A stretch of DNA of 64,000 nucleotides from Flavobacterium sp. ALJ2 (GTDB taxonomy: Bacteria; Bacteroidota; Bacteroidia; Flavobacteriales; Flavobacteriaceae). The notes beneath the pieces are model-generated. The model searched no databases, had not been told where the DNA came from, and saw only the letters and a program-made list of their open reading frames with translations. The stretch covers positions 158,522-222,521 of the forward strand of contig NZ_JADNRC010000009.1 in NCBI RefSeq assembly GCF_015594725.1. Reading direction: 5' to 3'. Positions 37,225 to 46,556 of the stretch are shown here, piece after piece. Position numbers and translations under genes: made by a program. The number at the start of each line of letters is the position of its first letter. Within the stretch, counting starts at the first letter, position 1.

Positions 37225-38595
37225 CTAATTAAGAAGTTTATCGGGGTTATATCCAAAATAAGGCATGACTTGTTCCTTAAATACTACACCATATTCTTCT
37301 AATTCTTTTAAGATTGGCAAATACACCTCTTTATTTATTGGCAACTGAACTCCTGGAGTTTCAATCTTTCCATTTAATATCAATAAAGTAGCCATAGCAA
37401 CAGGCAATCCCACCGTTTTGGCCATCGCCGTATAGGTTTGATCATCGCCAATACAAACCATTTTAGAATCTATTTGCGTATCTACACCATTTAACTTATA
37501 TCCAAATTTATGATACATTACTATCATATCTTTATCATGCGGCTCCAAAGTCCAACTATCCGAAAGTATTTTTTCAAGTATTTGAGCTGGAGTAGCATCT
37601 TTTAATCCAACAATTTTATTAGGATTAAACAAGTCAAGTTCAACAAGTTTATCCCACATAATATCATCTTGATCTATTTTAAGAATCAAACGCATTTTTA
37701 TTTCAACTGAATCTGTAGGATGATAAGGCAAGAAAGAATTCACAAACTGGCGGTAACTCATTTTTTCAGAATTCTCCATAACATAGCTGTCATCAGTCAT
37801 TCCTAATTGCACAAACATATTCCATGCTTTCGAGAACCCAACTCTCCTTATCGTTCCACGATACAAAGTAAGGATATCTTCAAGGCCATATATAGATCTA
37901 TATTTTAAAGAATCACGATTAGAATAGGCTTCAAATTTACCATAACCTTCTACTTCTAGAAATTCAGTTCTACGAAATAAATTACAATACGGGATGTATT
38001 TATAAGTACCCTCTTGTATAAATTTGGCTGCACCTCCCTGCCCTGCCAAAACAACATTTCTAGGAGCCCAAGTAAATTTATAATTCCACAAGTTATTATC
38101 TGATTCAGGAGCTACAAGTCCGCCACAAAAAGATTCAAACAATAGCATATTACCGCCTTTCTCCCTAATTTCATCGATTACTTTCATGGCACTCATATGG
38201 TCAATTCCAGGATCAAGCCCAATTTCATTCATAAAAATTAAATTATTAGCTTTTGCTTCCTCGTCCAATGCCTGCATCGCATCACTTATGTAAGACGCAG
38301 TAACCATATGCTTTTTGTAAAGCAAACAATCTTTGGCAACTTCTATATGCAAATGAGCTGGCAACATCGATATTACAATGTTTGCTTGTTGTATTACCAG
38401 ACTTCGTTGTTCTTTATCAAAAATATCCAATGCAATAGGAGTAGCGTTAGGATGGTTATTGGTTTTCTTTTCAGCAAGAGCCAAAGACAAATCTCCTATA
38501 ATAAGATGCAAGTTTTCTTTTTCGGACTTATCCAATAAATACCGTATTAATGACGATGCCGATCTACCTGCTCCAATAACCAAAACTGCTCTCAT
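37225..38595 (-). CDS. Saccharopine dehydrogenase-family protein
   Basis: A 456-aa oxidoreductase of the saccharopine dehydrogenase (LYS9) fold. The NAD(P) motif is VLVIGAGRSASSLIRYLL at residue 4. Substrate-domain motifs include NEIGLDPGIDHMSAMK near 121 and the C-terminal VAMATLLILNGKIETPGVQL. Whether it acts in lysine metabolism or on another amino acid is open. It is convergent with the M56 gene. Confidence 0.88.
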   Translation of the reverse strand: MRAVLVIGAGRSASSLIRYLLDKSEKENLHLIIGDLSLALAEKKTNNHPNATPIALDIFDKEQRSLVIQQANIVISMLPAHLHIEVAKDCLLYKKHMVTASYISDAMQALDEEAKANNLIFMNEIGLDPGIDHMSAMKVIDEIREKGGNMLLFESFCGGLVAPESDNNLWNYKFTWAPRNVVLAGQGGAAKFIQEGTYKYIPYCNLFRRTEFLEVEGYGKFEAYSNRDSLKYRSIYGLEDILTLYRGTIRRVGFSKAWNMFVQLGMTDDSYVMENSEKMSYRQFVNSFLPYHPTDSVEIKMRLILKIDQDDIMWDKLVELDLFNPNKIVGLKDATPAQILEKILSDSWTLEPHDKDMIVMYHKFGYKLNGVDTQIDSKMVCIGDDQTYTAMAKTVGLPVAMATLLILNGKIETPGVQLPINKEVYLPILKELEEYGVVFKEQVMPYFGYNPDKLLN

Positions 38596-38802
38596 ATTTT
38601 ACATATATAACACAAACATACAATATTGTTATATTCATAACAACAAAATAATGTTAAAACATTGCACTAAATATTATTTTAAAGCAAAAATAAGCAGAAT
38701 TCATCTATTTAAAATAGGATGAAAAATTCTAAAAGATATCTTAATTTTTGTCTAGATTGAAAGTATTAAACCTATTTTTGTAAAGACTAATCTATTTTTG
38801 TG

Positions 38803-39189
38803 ATGAATAAAAAAATAATTGCAACAGCTGCTTTTTTAGGAATGATAGCTATCATTTTAGGAGCATTTGGAGCACATGCTCTAAAAAAAGTTTTATCTGT
38901 AGAAGAGCTAGTTACCTTTGAGACTGGGGTGCGCTACCAAATGTATCATGCTTTCTTTTTATTTTTTGTAGCTACACGAAAAGAACTTTCTCAAAAAACA
39001 CATAAAGTTATTTATAATCTAACTGTAGCTGGTGTTATATTATTTTCGGGTTCTATTTACTTACTTGCAACGAATAGCCTTACATCATTTGATTTTAAAA
39101 TTATTGGATTCGTAACCCCAATAGGCGGACTCCTATTAATTCTTGCCTGGAGTGTGCTTTTTGTTAAAATTCTCAAACAAAAGTCATAA
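38803..39189 (+). CDS. DUF423-family membrane protein
   Basis: A 128-aa inner-membrane protein with four hydrophobic segments and the family signature GAFGAHALKKVLSVEE plus TGVRYQMYHAFFLF. A GTG directly before the ATG is an alternative start. Two TATTTTTG boxes occur just upstream in the same intergenic region. Function of the family is unknown. Confidence 0.9.
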   Translation: MNKKIIATAAFLGMIAIILGAFGAHALKKVLSVEELVTFETGVRYQMYHAFFLFFVATRKELSQKTHKVIYNLTVAGVILFSGSIYLLATNSLTSFDFKIIGFVTPIGGLLLILAWSVLFVKILKQKS

Positions 39190-39269
39190 AATTCGTTATA
39201 TAAAACTATATCTAAAATATAATATCTAATTTTACAGTCTATAAAATAAAACACAACAACTTAAAATTT

Positions 39270-40871
39270 ATGGACAATCAAACGTTATCTACGCAATCGA
39301 TTTCGCTAAATGAGTTAGGGATTAAAAATGCAACAATACATTATCAGTTATCAGCTGACGAATTACACAACATCACGATACAGTCTGGTCAAGGTGTAGA
39401 GGACTCAACAGGTGCATTAGCAATTAACACTGGTACATTTACAGGACGTTCGCCTCAAGATCGTTTTATTGTAAAAGATAGTATTACAGAAGACCAAGTT
39501 TGGTGGGGAAAAGTAAATATTCCTTTTGAACCAGCTGCCTTCGAAAAATTATACAACAAAGTCACTCAATATCTTTCTAACAAAGAAATATTCGTTAGAG
39601 ATTCATACGTTTGTGCAGATCCAAATTACAGATTAAATGTACGTGTTGTAACTGAAACTGCATGGTCAAATTTATTCTGCTACAATATGTTTTTGAGACC
39701 AGAAGCAACTGAATTAGCAAACTTTACACCAGAATGGACACTAATCTGTGTTCCAAGCTTCATGGCAGATCCTGCTGTAGACGGAACAAGACAAAGCAAT
39801 TTTGCAATCTTAGATTTTACAAAAAAAATAGCTCTTATTGGTGGAACAGGATATACTGGAGAAATGAAAAAAGGAATTTTTTCAGCTTTAAATTTTATTT
39901 TACCAGTATTTAAAAATACTTTACCAATGCACTGTAGTGCTAATGTTGGTAAAGATGGAGATACAGCAATTTTCTTTGGTTTATCTGGAACAGGAAAAAC
40001 AACTTTATCTGCTGATCCAGACCGAAAATTAATTGGTGATGATGAACATGGCTGGACAAATGAAAATACTGTATTCAACTTTGAAGGCGGTTGCTATGCT
40101 AAAGTAATTAACCTTACTGAAGAAAATGAACCAGACATTTTTAGAGCAATTAAAAGAGGTGCCTTATTAGAAAACATTGTTTTTAAGCCAGGTACAAATG
40201 AAGTAGATTTTGATGATATATCAATTACTCCGAATACAAGAGTTAGTTATCCTATAACCCACATTGATAATATTCAACCGGATTCAATAGGTAAAAACCC
40301 TAAAAATATTTTCTTCTTGACAGCCGATTCTTTTGGTATTTTGCCTCCAATATCGAGACTTACACCAGGACAAGCTGCTTACCACTTCATTTCTGGTTAC
40401 ACAGCTAAAGTAGCAGGAACAGAAGCTGGTATAGACGAACCTCAACCTAATTTTTCAGCTTGTTTTGGAGCACCATTTATGCCGTTGCATCCAACTCGTT
40501 ATGCAGAAATGTTGAGCAAAAAAATGAAAGATGCCAATGTAAAAGTTTGGCTTATAAATACAGGATGGACTGGTGGCGCATACGGAACAGGAACTCGTAT
40601 GAAATTAAAATATACTCGTGCTATGATTACTGCCGCTTTAAACGGAGAATTAGACAACGTAGCATACGAAAATCATATTGTTTTTGGAATTGCAAAACCA
40701 CAAACTTGTCCTAATGTACCTAGCGAGATTCTAAATCCTAGAAACACTTGGGCTGATCCAAAGTTATACGATAGTAAAGCAGTAGAGTTAGCAGAGAAAT
40801 TCAAAGCTAATTTTGCGAAATTTGAAGAATTTGCCAATGCCGAAATTATGGCTGGAGCACCATTAATATAA
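39270..40871 (+). CDS. pckA: ATP-dependent phosphoenolpyruvate carboxykinase
   Basis: A 533-aa enzyme of gluconeogenesis that converts oxaloacetate and ATP to PEP, CO2 and ADP. The kinase-1a motif FGLSGTGKTTLSADP (237-245) and kinase-2 motif GDDEHGW (256-262) are intact. Substrate and Arg-binding regions TGRSPQDRFIV (near 58) and the C-terminal LINTGWTGGAYGTGTRMKL are present. Length matches the ATP-type family. It is followed by an intrinsic terminator. Confidence 0.96.
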   Translation: MDNQTLSTQSISLNELGIKNATIHYQLSADELHNITIQSGQGVEDSTGALAINTGTFTGRSPQDRFIVKDSITEDQVWWGKVNIPFEPAAFEKLYNKVTQYLSNKEIFVRDSYVCADPNYRLNVRVVTETAWSNLFCYNMFLRPEATELANFTPEWTLICVPSFMADPAVDGTRQSNFAILDFTKKIALIGGTGYTGEMKKGIFSALNFILPVFKNTLPMHCSANVGKDGDTAIFFGLSGTGKTTLSADPDRKLIGDDEHGWTNENTVFNFEGGCYAKVINLTEENEPDIFRAIKRGALLENIVFKPGTNEVDFDDISITPNTRVSYPITHIDNIQPDSIGKNPKNIFFLTADSFGILPPISRLTPGQAAYHFISGYTAKVAGTEAGIDEPQPNFSACFGAPFMPLHPTRYAEMLSKKMKDANVKVWLINTGWTGGAYGTGTRMKLKYTRAMITAALNGELDNVAYENHIVFGIAKPQTCPNVPSEILNPRNTWADPKLYDSKAVELAEKFKANFAKFEEFANAEIMAGAPLI

Positions 40872-40894
40872 TAAAAGGTCTTACTTACTAATTC

Positions 40895-40934
40895 AAAAAA
40901 AAAGAGTTGTTCTAAATTGAACAACTCTTTTTTT
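40895..40934 (+). terminator. Intrinsic terminator after pckA
   Basis: AAAAAGAGTTGTTC pairs with GAACAACTCTTTTT around TAAATT, with T run. Confidence 0.85.
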
Positions 40935-40958
40935 GTTTGACATATGTCAGTTTTCAGT

Positions 40959-41060
40959 TTACAAACTTCTGCGGTTATCTACAAACTCCTGAATAGTATC
41001 CCAGCTGTAATAATGAAAAATCTTATCGTTATACATAGCAACAAAAAAGCCCTTTTTCAT
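40959..41060 (-). CDS. Possible 33-aa small protein or frameshifted remnant
   Basis: The minus strand reads MKKGFFVAMYNDKIFHYYSW and continues DTIQEFVDNRRSL to a stop, protein-like in composition. In the frame before it, VPYVNLEDPYEKG runs into the same region, so dropping one T of a T6 tract would join them into a longer protein. A plus-strand frame across the same bases is also open, so this is weak evidence. The rest of 41061-41301 holds nothing recognised. Confidence 0.3.
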   Translation of the reverse strand: MKKGFFVAMYNDKIFHYYSWDTIQEFVDNRRSL

Positions 41061-41301
41061 AAGGATCTTCTAAGTTTACATAAGGCACAATCGCACTCTA
41101 TTGTCGAAATAGGAATTTCAACAAGCAAAGGATAATTATTTAAATTCTCTTTAAAAGAGCTTTTTTTAAAACTCAAAATAACAGGCTAACCAAAAACATA
41201 TCAACTATTTACCCCGATATTAATTTTTTGGCGTTAAATTTGCTTTATCAATCATCTGAGCTAGTATAGCGAACTGGCGAAGCAAACAAAAATCATCAAT
41301 C

Positions 41302-42402
41302 ATGTTAAAACAATTTTTTATCCTTTGCTCTGGGTCCGACAAAGACCTCCTCGAAGACTGTTCTGGAAGCGAACAAACCAAATACGTAGGTATTGGTGCT
41401 ACTGTTTTTTTCACAGCAGTTATGGCATTTATTGCAAGTGCTTATGCCTTATTTACTGTTTTTGACTCCATATATCCAGCCATATTTTTTGGATTTGTGT
41501 GGAGTTTACTTATTTTTAATCTTGACCGTTTTATTGTATCTACAATTAAAAAAAGAGACCGTGTTTGGGACGAATTTCTACAGGCAACACCACGAATTAT
41601 TCTGGCAGTTATTATTGCAATCGTAATTTCAAAACCTTTAGAAATTAAAATTTTCGAAAAAGAAATCAACACCGTTTTATTAAAAGAGAAAAATGCGATG
41701 GCTCTTGCCAATAAAAAAGAAGTTGGCAACTACTACAAATCTGATTTAGATAAAAACAAAACCGAAATTGCTGGTTTAAAATCAGACATCCTTAATAAAG
41801 AGAAAGAAGTAAACGAATTATACTCAATTTACATCACTGAAGCCGAAGGAACGGCAGGCTCTAAACGTTTAGGAAAAGGACCTGTATACAAAGAAAAACG
41901 AGACAAACACGATGTAGCCTTAAAAGAATATACTGCTTTAAAAACTGAAAATGAAGCAAAAATAGCCGTAAAAGAAAAAACAGCACTAGTACTCCAAGCC
42001 GATGTAGACAAAAAAGTATCCGAAACACAACCTATAATTGATGGTTTTGATGGTTTAATGGCCCGAATAAATGCACTAAACAAGCTACCATGGCTTCCTT
42101 CATTCTTTATTATGCTTTTGTTTCTTGCCATAGAAACATCACCGATTATAGCTAAATTATTAGCTCCAAGAGGGGAATATGATTTTAAACAAGAAGAGCT
42201 GGAAACGGCATTAAAAGCTACCTTGGAGCAAAATAAATACCAACGTAGTTTATTGGTTAAAACCAGCGCAGCAATGCATGACAAAGTGTATGAGGATATA
42301 GCACAAGACAAACAGTTATACGACCTACAGCGAAAGAAAGCAACTGAGCTGTTAGAACTACAAGCACATAGTTTTGTCAAAAAGCAGAAAGCGACCCTAT
42401 AA
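41302..42402 (+). CDS. DUF4407-family membrane protein
   Basis: A 366-aa inner-membrane protein. The N-terminus FILCSGSDKDLLEDCSGSEQ, TM segments near 35-60, 60-75 and 95-115 (LIFNLDRFIVSTIKKRD between), a long coiled-coil with many Lys and Glu (about 140-260), another membrane span (LPWLPSFFIMLLFLAIETSP) and a helical tail are the DUF4407 pattern. The family is widespread in Bacteroidota and of unknown role. A terminator follows. Confidence 0.9.
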   Translation: MLKQFFILCSGSDKDLLEDCSGSEQTKYVGIGATVFFTAVMAFIASAYALFTVFDSIYPAIFFGFVWSLLIFNLDRFIVSTIKKRDRVWDEFLQATPRIILAVIIAIVISKPLEIKIFEKEINTVLLKEKNAMALANKKEVGNYYKSDLDKNKTEIAGLKSDILNKEKEVNELYSIYITEAEGTAGSKRLGKGPVYKEKRDKHDVALKEYTALKTENEAKIAVKEKTALVLQADVDKKVSETQPIIDGFDGLMARINALNKLPWLPSFFIMLLFLAIETSPIIAKLLAPRGEYDFKQEELETALKATLEQNKYQRSLLVKTSAAMHDKVYEDIAQDKQLYDLQRKKATELLELQAHSFVKKQKATL

Positions 42403-42436
42403 GACTTAAAGCTTGAAAGTCAAAACTCTTAAAAAA

Positions 42437-42476
42437 TAAAAAAGTCGAAGATAGAAATTCTATCTTCGACTTTTTT
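42437..42476. terminator. Strong terminator between DUF4407 and PH-domain genes
   Basis: AAAAAAGTCGAAGATAGAA and TTCTATCTTCGACTTTTTT form an almost unbroken 19-bp stem with A and T runs on both sides, usable by both convergent genes. Confidence 0.88.
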
Positions 42477-42529
42477 ATTTATAATCTAAATGTCTTTAAG
42501 ACTTTCGACTTTAAGACATTCTGACCTAT

Positions 42530-43234
42530 TTACATATAACTCAAAATCTCTTTTTTGAATGCATCGTACTCTCCTTGCAAAATCAATCCGTTGTCTAATA
42601 ACTTCTTGTAATTCTGCAACTTTTCAAAAAGTTCATCTTGTGACATATCACTTAACCTTCTTTCGCCTGTAGCAAATGAATTTTCCTGAACTGGTTCTGC
42701 ATAAATTGTTGTAGCGGGCATAATTTCAGCATAACTAGTCACTTCTTCAGTATCAATTTCTTCAATATCTTCTTCCTCTACTGGTTCAACAACCTCTGGT
42801 TCTAAAATCTCAGCAACTGGAGCAGTCGCAAGAATTGGGTTTTTAAGTATATCTAGCTGTTCTTTTGCATAAGTGAAAATTTTTCTTGCCTGAATTTTAG
42901 GAATATAATCTATAGAAAATTGAATATCGGTTTTGGTAGAAAAAGAAAACTCTGAACCTAGAATGTTTTCTTTTACAAATGTACCAACAATATCATCCCA
43001 TGTATAATCAGTAAAATCCATCGAAAGACCTAAGTTCTTAGGCTTACATATTATAATTCTTTTGTTTGTTACAACAATACTATCAGGAAAAACAGTAATT
43101 GCGGGTTTTTTCTGAACTGCAATATATCCAATCTCTTCACCTCTCATCAATAAATCATTGAGTTTAGAAGTAATTTTTTCAATCGCTTTTGGATCTTGTT
43201 CCTCGTTTAAAAACTTTTTAAATTGTTCTTTCAT
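42530..43234 (-). CDS. PH-domain and SHOCT-domain protein
   Basis: A 234-aa cytoplasmic protein. Residues about 30-130 are a bacterial PH-like domain (AVQKKPAITVFPDSIVVTNK, IIICKPKNLG). A Glu-rich linker (about 145-185, PVEEEDIEEIDTEE) follows, then a C-terminal SHOCT motif (FEKLQNYKKLLDNGLILQGE, then YDAFKKEIL). The last gene of a minus-strand run. Role unknown. Confidence 0.82.
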   Translation of the reverse strand: MKEQFKKFLNEEQDPKAIEKITSKLNDLLMRGEEIGYIAVQKKPAITVFPDSIVVTNKRIIICKPKNLGLSMDFTDYTWDDIVGTFVKENILGSEFSFSTKTDIQFSIDYIPKIQARKIFTYAKEQLDILKNPILATAPVAEILEPEVVEPVEEEDIEEIDTEEVTSYAEIMPATTIYAEPVQENSFATGERRLSDMSQDELFEKLQNYKKLLDNGLILQGEYDAFKKEILSYM

Positions 43235-43304
43235 ATTTTATAAGTTGCTAAGTTACAAAGTAACTGAATTGCTAGTTTTTTGTCTTACGTTGCAAATGTA
43301 ATGC

Positions 43305-43676
43305 CTAATTTTTGAATTCAATAATTTCATTCTGAATTTTCTTTGTCAAACTTTTGAAAACTAAATCATACGAATGATCAATAAGTTCTTTTATAAAAGC
43401 TGTAGGCAAATCTCCATTCATAGTAATGGTATTCCAGTGCACTTTACTCATATGGTAACCTGGTTTTATATCATCATATTCGGCGCGTAATTCCTGAGCA
43501 CGTTCTGGATCACATTTTAAATTTACTGATGGAGTATTTTTTTCCCATTGTGACAAAGATGATAATGCAAACATTTTTCCACCTACTTTAAACACCAATG
43601 TTTCTTCATCAAAAGGAAAATGCTCTGTAGCTCCCTTTTTAGAAAGACAATATTCATAATACGTTTCTAAATTCAT
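43305..43676 (-). CDS. MmcQ/YjbR-family protein
   Basis: A 123-aa member of the MmcQ/YjbR double-wing DNA-binding-like family: YCLSKKGATEHFPFDEETLV, PSVNLKCDPERAQELRAEY and HMSKVHWNTI are its signature. It is in a run with DUF4260 and GNAT genes. A DNA-binding role is known from structures but not assigned to a function. Confidence 0.9.
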   Translation of the reverse strand: MNLETYYEYCLSKKGATEHFPFDEETLVFKVGGKMFALSSLSQWEKNTPSVNLKCDPERAQELRAEYDDIKPGYHMSKVHWNTITMNGDLPTAFIKELIDHSYDLVFKSLTKKIQNEIIEFKN

Positions 43677-43684
43677 ATCATTTC

Positions 43685-44119
43685 TTATTTACCAATTTCT
43701 TCCGAAAAAATATTTAAATTTTGGTTGTCAGGAACACACTTTTTCACCTCATCAGAAGAAAGCTCTTTTTTGATGTGGGTTTCACCTAAATGCGTGTACT
43801 TAAAACCTGTTTCATACTTTAATCCATAACCAAAAATGCGGTCCATCGAAGCATGAGAAAACAAAATAACTCCAATAAGCTGTACTGCTTCTAACTTTAA
43901 ATAAAATCCTAAAATATAAATCAAAACAGCAATTCCTCTATGATGAAATACATTATATAAAAAAGCACCAACTTTAGCATTAAATAAATACCCAAGCATC
44001 GAGAAATCAGGAACTAATATCCATACTAGAAACCACCACCACAGATAATCTAACTGGCTGAACAAATATATTCCGAAAACAAATAAGCCTAACTCTTCTA
44101 GTTTTATAACTGTTTTCAT
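43685..44119 (-). CDS. DUF4260-family membrane protein
   Basis: A 144-aa membrane protein with about four hydrophobic segments. Motifs WILVPDFSMLGYLFNAKVGA, YNVFHHRGIAVLIYI and FSHASMDRIFGYGLKY are typical of DUF4260. Its start overlaps the preceding GNAT gene stop (ATGA), so they are coupled. Function unknown. Confidence 0.88.
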   Translation of the reverse strand: MKTVIKLEELGLFVFGIYLFSQLDYLWWWFLVWILVPDFSMLGYLFNAKVGAFLYNVFHHRGIAVLIYILGFYLKLEAVQLIGVILFSHASMDRIFGYGLKYETGFKYTHLGETHIKKELSSDEVKKCVPDNQNLNIFSEEIGK

Positions 44120-44517
44120 ACAATTACTTTTTCCATCATTTTCTCAGGATTATTTAATGCTGTAAAGCCAAATTTACGATATAAGAAATGGGCATCACTT
44201 GTTGCTAATCTCCATATTTTAACGTCTTTTAATGCTGGTTCATTTATCATTCTTTCAATTAGAATCGACGAATAGCCTTTCCCTCGATATTCTTCAGTAA
44301 TAAAAACATCCATTACATAAGCAAAAACTACATAATCTGTAATTACACGCGCAAAGCCAATTTGTTTGTCATCCAGAAAAATGCCAAAGCAAAACGAATT
44401 ATCAATTGTAGTCTGTACTTCTTCTATGGTACGACCCGCAGCCCAATAAATATCTTTTAAGAAATGCTGGATAAACGGAACATCTAATTTATTTTTATCA
44501 GTGCTAACTGTAATCAT
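44116..44517 (-). CDS. GNAT-family N-acetyltransferase
   Basis: A 133-aa acetyltransferase with the acetyl-CoA motif A segment FITEEYRGKGYSSILIERMI. Its start overlaps the cyclase stop by 4 nt and its stop overlaps the DUF4260 start by 4 nt. Substrate unknown. Confidence 0.9.
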   Translation of the reverse strand: MITVSTDKNKLDVPFIQHFLKDIYWAAGRTIEEVQTTIDNSFCFGIFLDDKQIGFARVITDYVVFAYVMDVFITEEYRGKGYSSILIERMINEPALKDVKIWRLATSDAHFLYRKFGFTALNNPEKMMEKVIV

Positions 44518-45281
44518 ATTTTATATAATATTGGTTTGCTCGGACTTGCATCATTTTCAAACGAAGCAATCTGCAAATTCAGAATATACTTTCCGTCTTT
44601 TATTTCGTCATCTACATAAATCATTTCGGTAATTGTAGCATTTAATCTTGCATCTGCATTGAGATTATTTACATCTTTTACATTCCAGAACCCTTTATGT
44701 GCCAAAAGTTTACCTTCATCATGCTCTTTATCTACACTTGGTAAATCAATTAATAAATGTTCTATTCCGCTTTCGCGAATAAAAATCGCTGCGTCTTCCG
44801 ACAAATAAGGTGGATTCGTATTTGAGTATTTTGCTGATTTTTTTGACTTTAAATTGGGTTTCGTTCTTATAATTATAGCTTCAGGAATTGTCCCGTTGAG
44901 CGAAGTCAAAATATGCTCTTTAGTAATTACAAGATCTTCCCCTTTAGCTTCTGGTTCAACCGAAACCAATTCCGCCAAAAAGAAAAATGTTTTTAGAGAA
45001 TCATTAATACTATAAAATTCTCGTGTAATATGCCCCAAGCATTCGGTGTGTGTACCATGCCCATGCGGATTAAAGAAAATATTATTAAAGTTGGTAGATG
45101 ATTTTCCTTCTGAAACTCTCCCAATCCAATCACCAAAAACCACTGGTTCGATTACTGGCTTTTCGATATACCAAGCAATCGGGTTTTCATCTGTATTTGT
45201 AAGCGGAATCGAAATATCGATAGGTTTTGATAAATCGATTTGGTATTTATTGTCAATGAGTGCTTTCATATTCTTAAGCAT
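44514..45281 (-). CDS. Cyclase-family (kynurenine formamidase-like) hydrolase
   Basis: A 255-aa metal-dependent hydrolase of the cyclase/KynB-like family. The metal motif is FNPHGHGTHTECLGHI; LLIDLPSVDKEHDEGKLLAH is the second family motif. The start is ATG 45281 or 45269 (MKALIDNKYQ); I keep the longer frame. It is the first of three translationally coupled genes. Kynurenine formamidase is possible but no tryptophan genes are nearby. Confidence 0.87.
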   Translation of the reverse strand: MLKNMKALIDNKYQIDLSKPIDISIPLTNTDENPIAWYIEKPVIEPVVFGDWIGRVSEGKSSTNFNNIFFNPHGHGTHTECLGHITREFYSINDSLKTFFFLAELVSVEPEAKGEDLVITKEHILTSLNGTIPEAIIIRTKPNLKSKKSAKYSNTNPPYLSEDAAIFIRESGIEHLLIDLPSVDKEHDEGKLLAHKGFWNVKDVNNLNADARLNATITEMIYVDDEIKDGKYILNLQIASFENDASPSKPILYKI

Positions 45282-45289
45282 GTTTTTTT

Positions 45290-45375
45290 AACCGCAAGGT
45301 TCGCAATCCCAATAGCTCTCGAGATACGCTATGAACAAAAAGAAAATAAAACCTTAGCGACCTTGCTGTTAATCT
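45290..45375. repeat. Intergenic repeat of the ACCGCAAGGTTCGCAA type
   Basis: ACCGCAAGGTTCGCAA near the start and ACCTTAGCGACCTTGCTGTTAA near the end, with CCCAATAGCTCTCGAGA between, resemble scattered Flavobacterium intergenic repeats. Similar pieces occur near 16460-16485 (TTTGCGTCCTTTCCGGTTA) and 49325-49440. Confidence 0.5.
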
Positions 45376-45377
45376 CT

Positions 45378-46532
45378 TTAATCCAAATTTAAATAAAATA
45401 AATCACTCGCAATCCCATCAGTCAAAAATTTCCCTTTCGCTGTTGGTTTTAAAATAGTATCCTCAATAAAAATCAATTCATCGTTTAGAAACTTTTCAGC
45501 TTGTTTTTTTAAATAAACTAGGTAATCAGTTCCAAATTCTTTTTCGATTCTATCTAATGAAACTCCCCAGATTGTTCGCAATCCAGTCATAATATATTCG
45601 TTATAACGGTCAGATATAGAAAGTATTTCTATTTCATTTGGCAATAGATTTTCTTCAATAGATTTTAGATAAATTGAATTATTCGCTATGTTCCAACTTC
45701 TAGAAATTCCATCATAACTATGTGCCGAAGGCCCAACACCTATATATTTTTTACCCAGCCAATATGCTGAATTGTTTTTAGAAAAGTAATTTTCTTTCCC
45801 GAAATTTGATAATTCATAATGAATAAAACCGTTTGCTTCAAGGGTTTCTACCAAAATCATAAAATGAGCCGAAGCCACCTCGTCGTTTGGTTTAGCAACT
45901 TTTCCTGTTTGTATTAATTTACTCAAAGCAGTTTTGGGTTCAACAGTCAAAGCATAACTCGAAATATGCGGGATTCCGAAACTCAATGCTGTTTCGATAT
46001 TATGCTTCCATTTTTCGTTACTCATTCCCGGAACGCCGTATATTAAATCCAAAGAAATATTATCAAAGTATTTAGTTACCTCTTCTAAACATTTTTTGGC
46101 TTCTACCGAATTATGGGCGCGATTCATCATCTTCAAATCATCTTCAAAAAAAGACTGAATCCCAATACTCAAACGGTTTATCGGACTTTTTGACAACTCG
46201 AAAATTCGTTCTGCAGATAAATCATCTGGATTTGCTTCAAGCGTAATTTCAGGATTATCTACAACATTATAATTTTTATAAACTTCTGAAATTAAAAAGT
46301 TTATTTCGTCATTACTCAGAACAGAAGGAGTTCCGCCACCAAAATAAATGGTTTCAATTTGGCTGTCACTTCCTGCAGAGTCGAGAAGTTTAAACTCATT
46401 TTTGCGCATGGCAATTTCTTTAGCAATAGCCAATACCATGTCTTCCTTCTTCTTCATCGAAGTCGAGAAATGAAAGTCGCAATAATTACACGCTTGCTTG
46501 CAAAAAGGGATATGGATATATATTCCGCTCAT
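45378..46532 (-). CDS. hemW: HemW-type radical SAM protein
   Basis: A 384-aa radical SAM protein of the HemW heme-chaperone type. The start at ATG 46532 (MSGIYIHIPFC) is preferred to a TTG 15 nt upstream. The Fe-S cluster motif CKQACNYC uses Cys11, Cys15 and Cys18. YFGGGTPSVL and LEANPDDLSAERI (SAM binding), RLSIGIQSF and the C-terminal HemW domain (TGLRTIWGVSL) follow. It begins 25 nt after the KAP NTPase stop. Confidence 0.93.
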   Translation of the reverse strand: MSGIYIHIPFCKQACNYCDFHFSTSMKKKEDMVLAIAKEIAMRKNEFKLLDSAGSDSQIETIYFGGGTPSVLSNDEINFLISEVYKNYNVVDNPEITLEANPDDLSAERIFELSKSPINRLSIGIQSFFEDDLKMMNRAHNSVEAKKCLEEVTKYFDNISLDLIYGVPGMSNEKWKHNIETALSFGIPHISSYALTVEPKTALSKLIQTGKVAKPNDEVASAHFMILVETLEANGFIHYELSNFGKENYFSKNNSAYWLGKKYIGVGPSAHSYDGISRSWNIANNSIYLKSIEENLLPNEIEILSISDRYNEYIMTGLRTIWGVSLDRIEKEFGTDYLVYLKKQAEKFLNDELIFIEDTILKPTAKGKFLTDGIASDLFYLNLD

Positions 46533-46556
46533 TTTTTTAGTTTTCAATTTTTCATC

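Noticed and set aside
40944..41135. A 63-codon plus-strand frame after pckA
   Set aside because: It has no ribosome-binding context or known motif, and the opposite strand is equally plausible.
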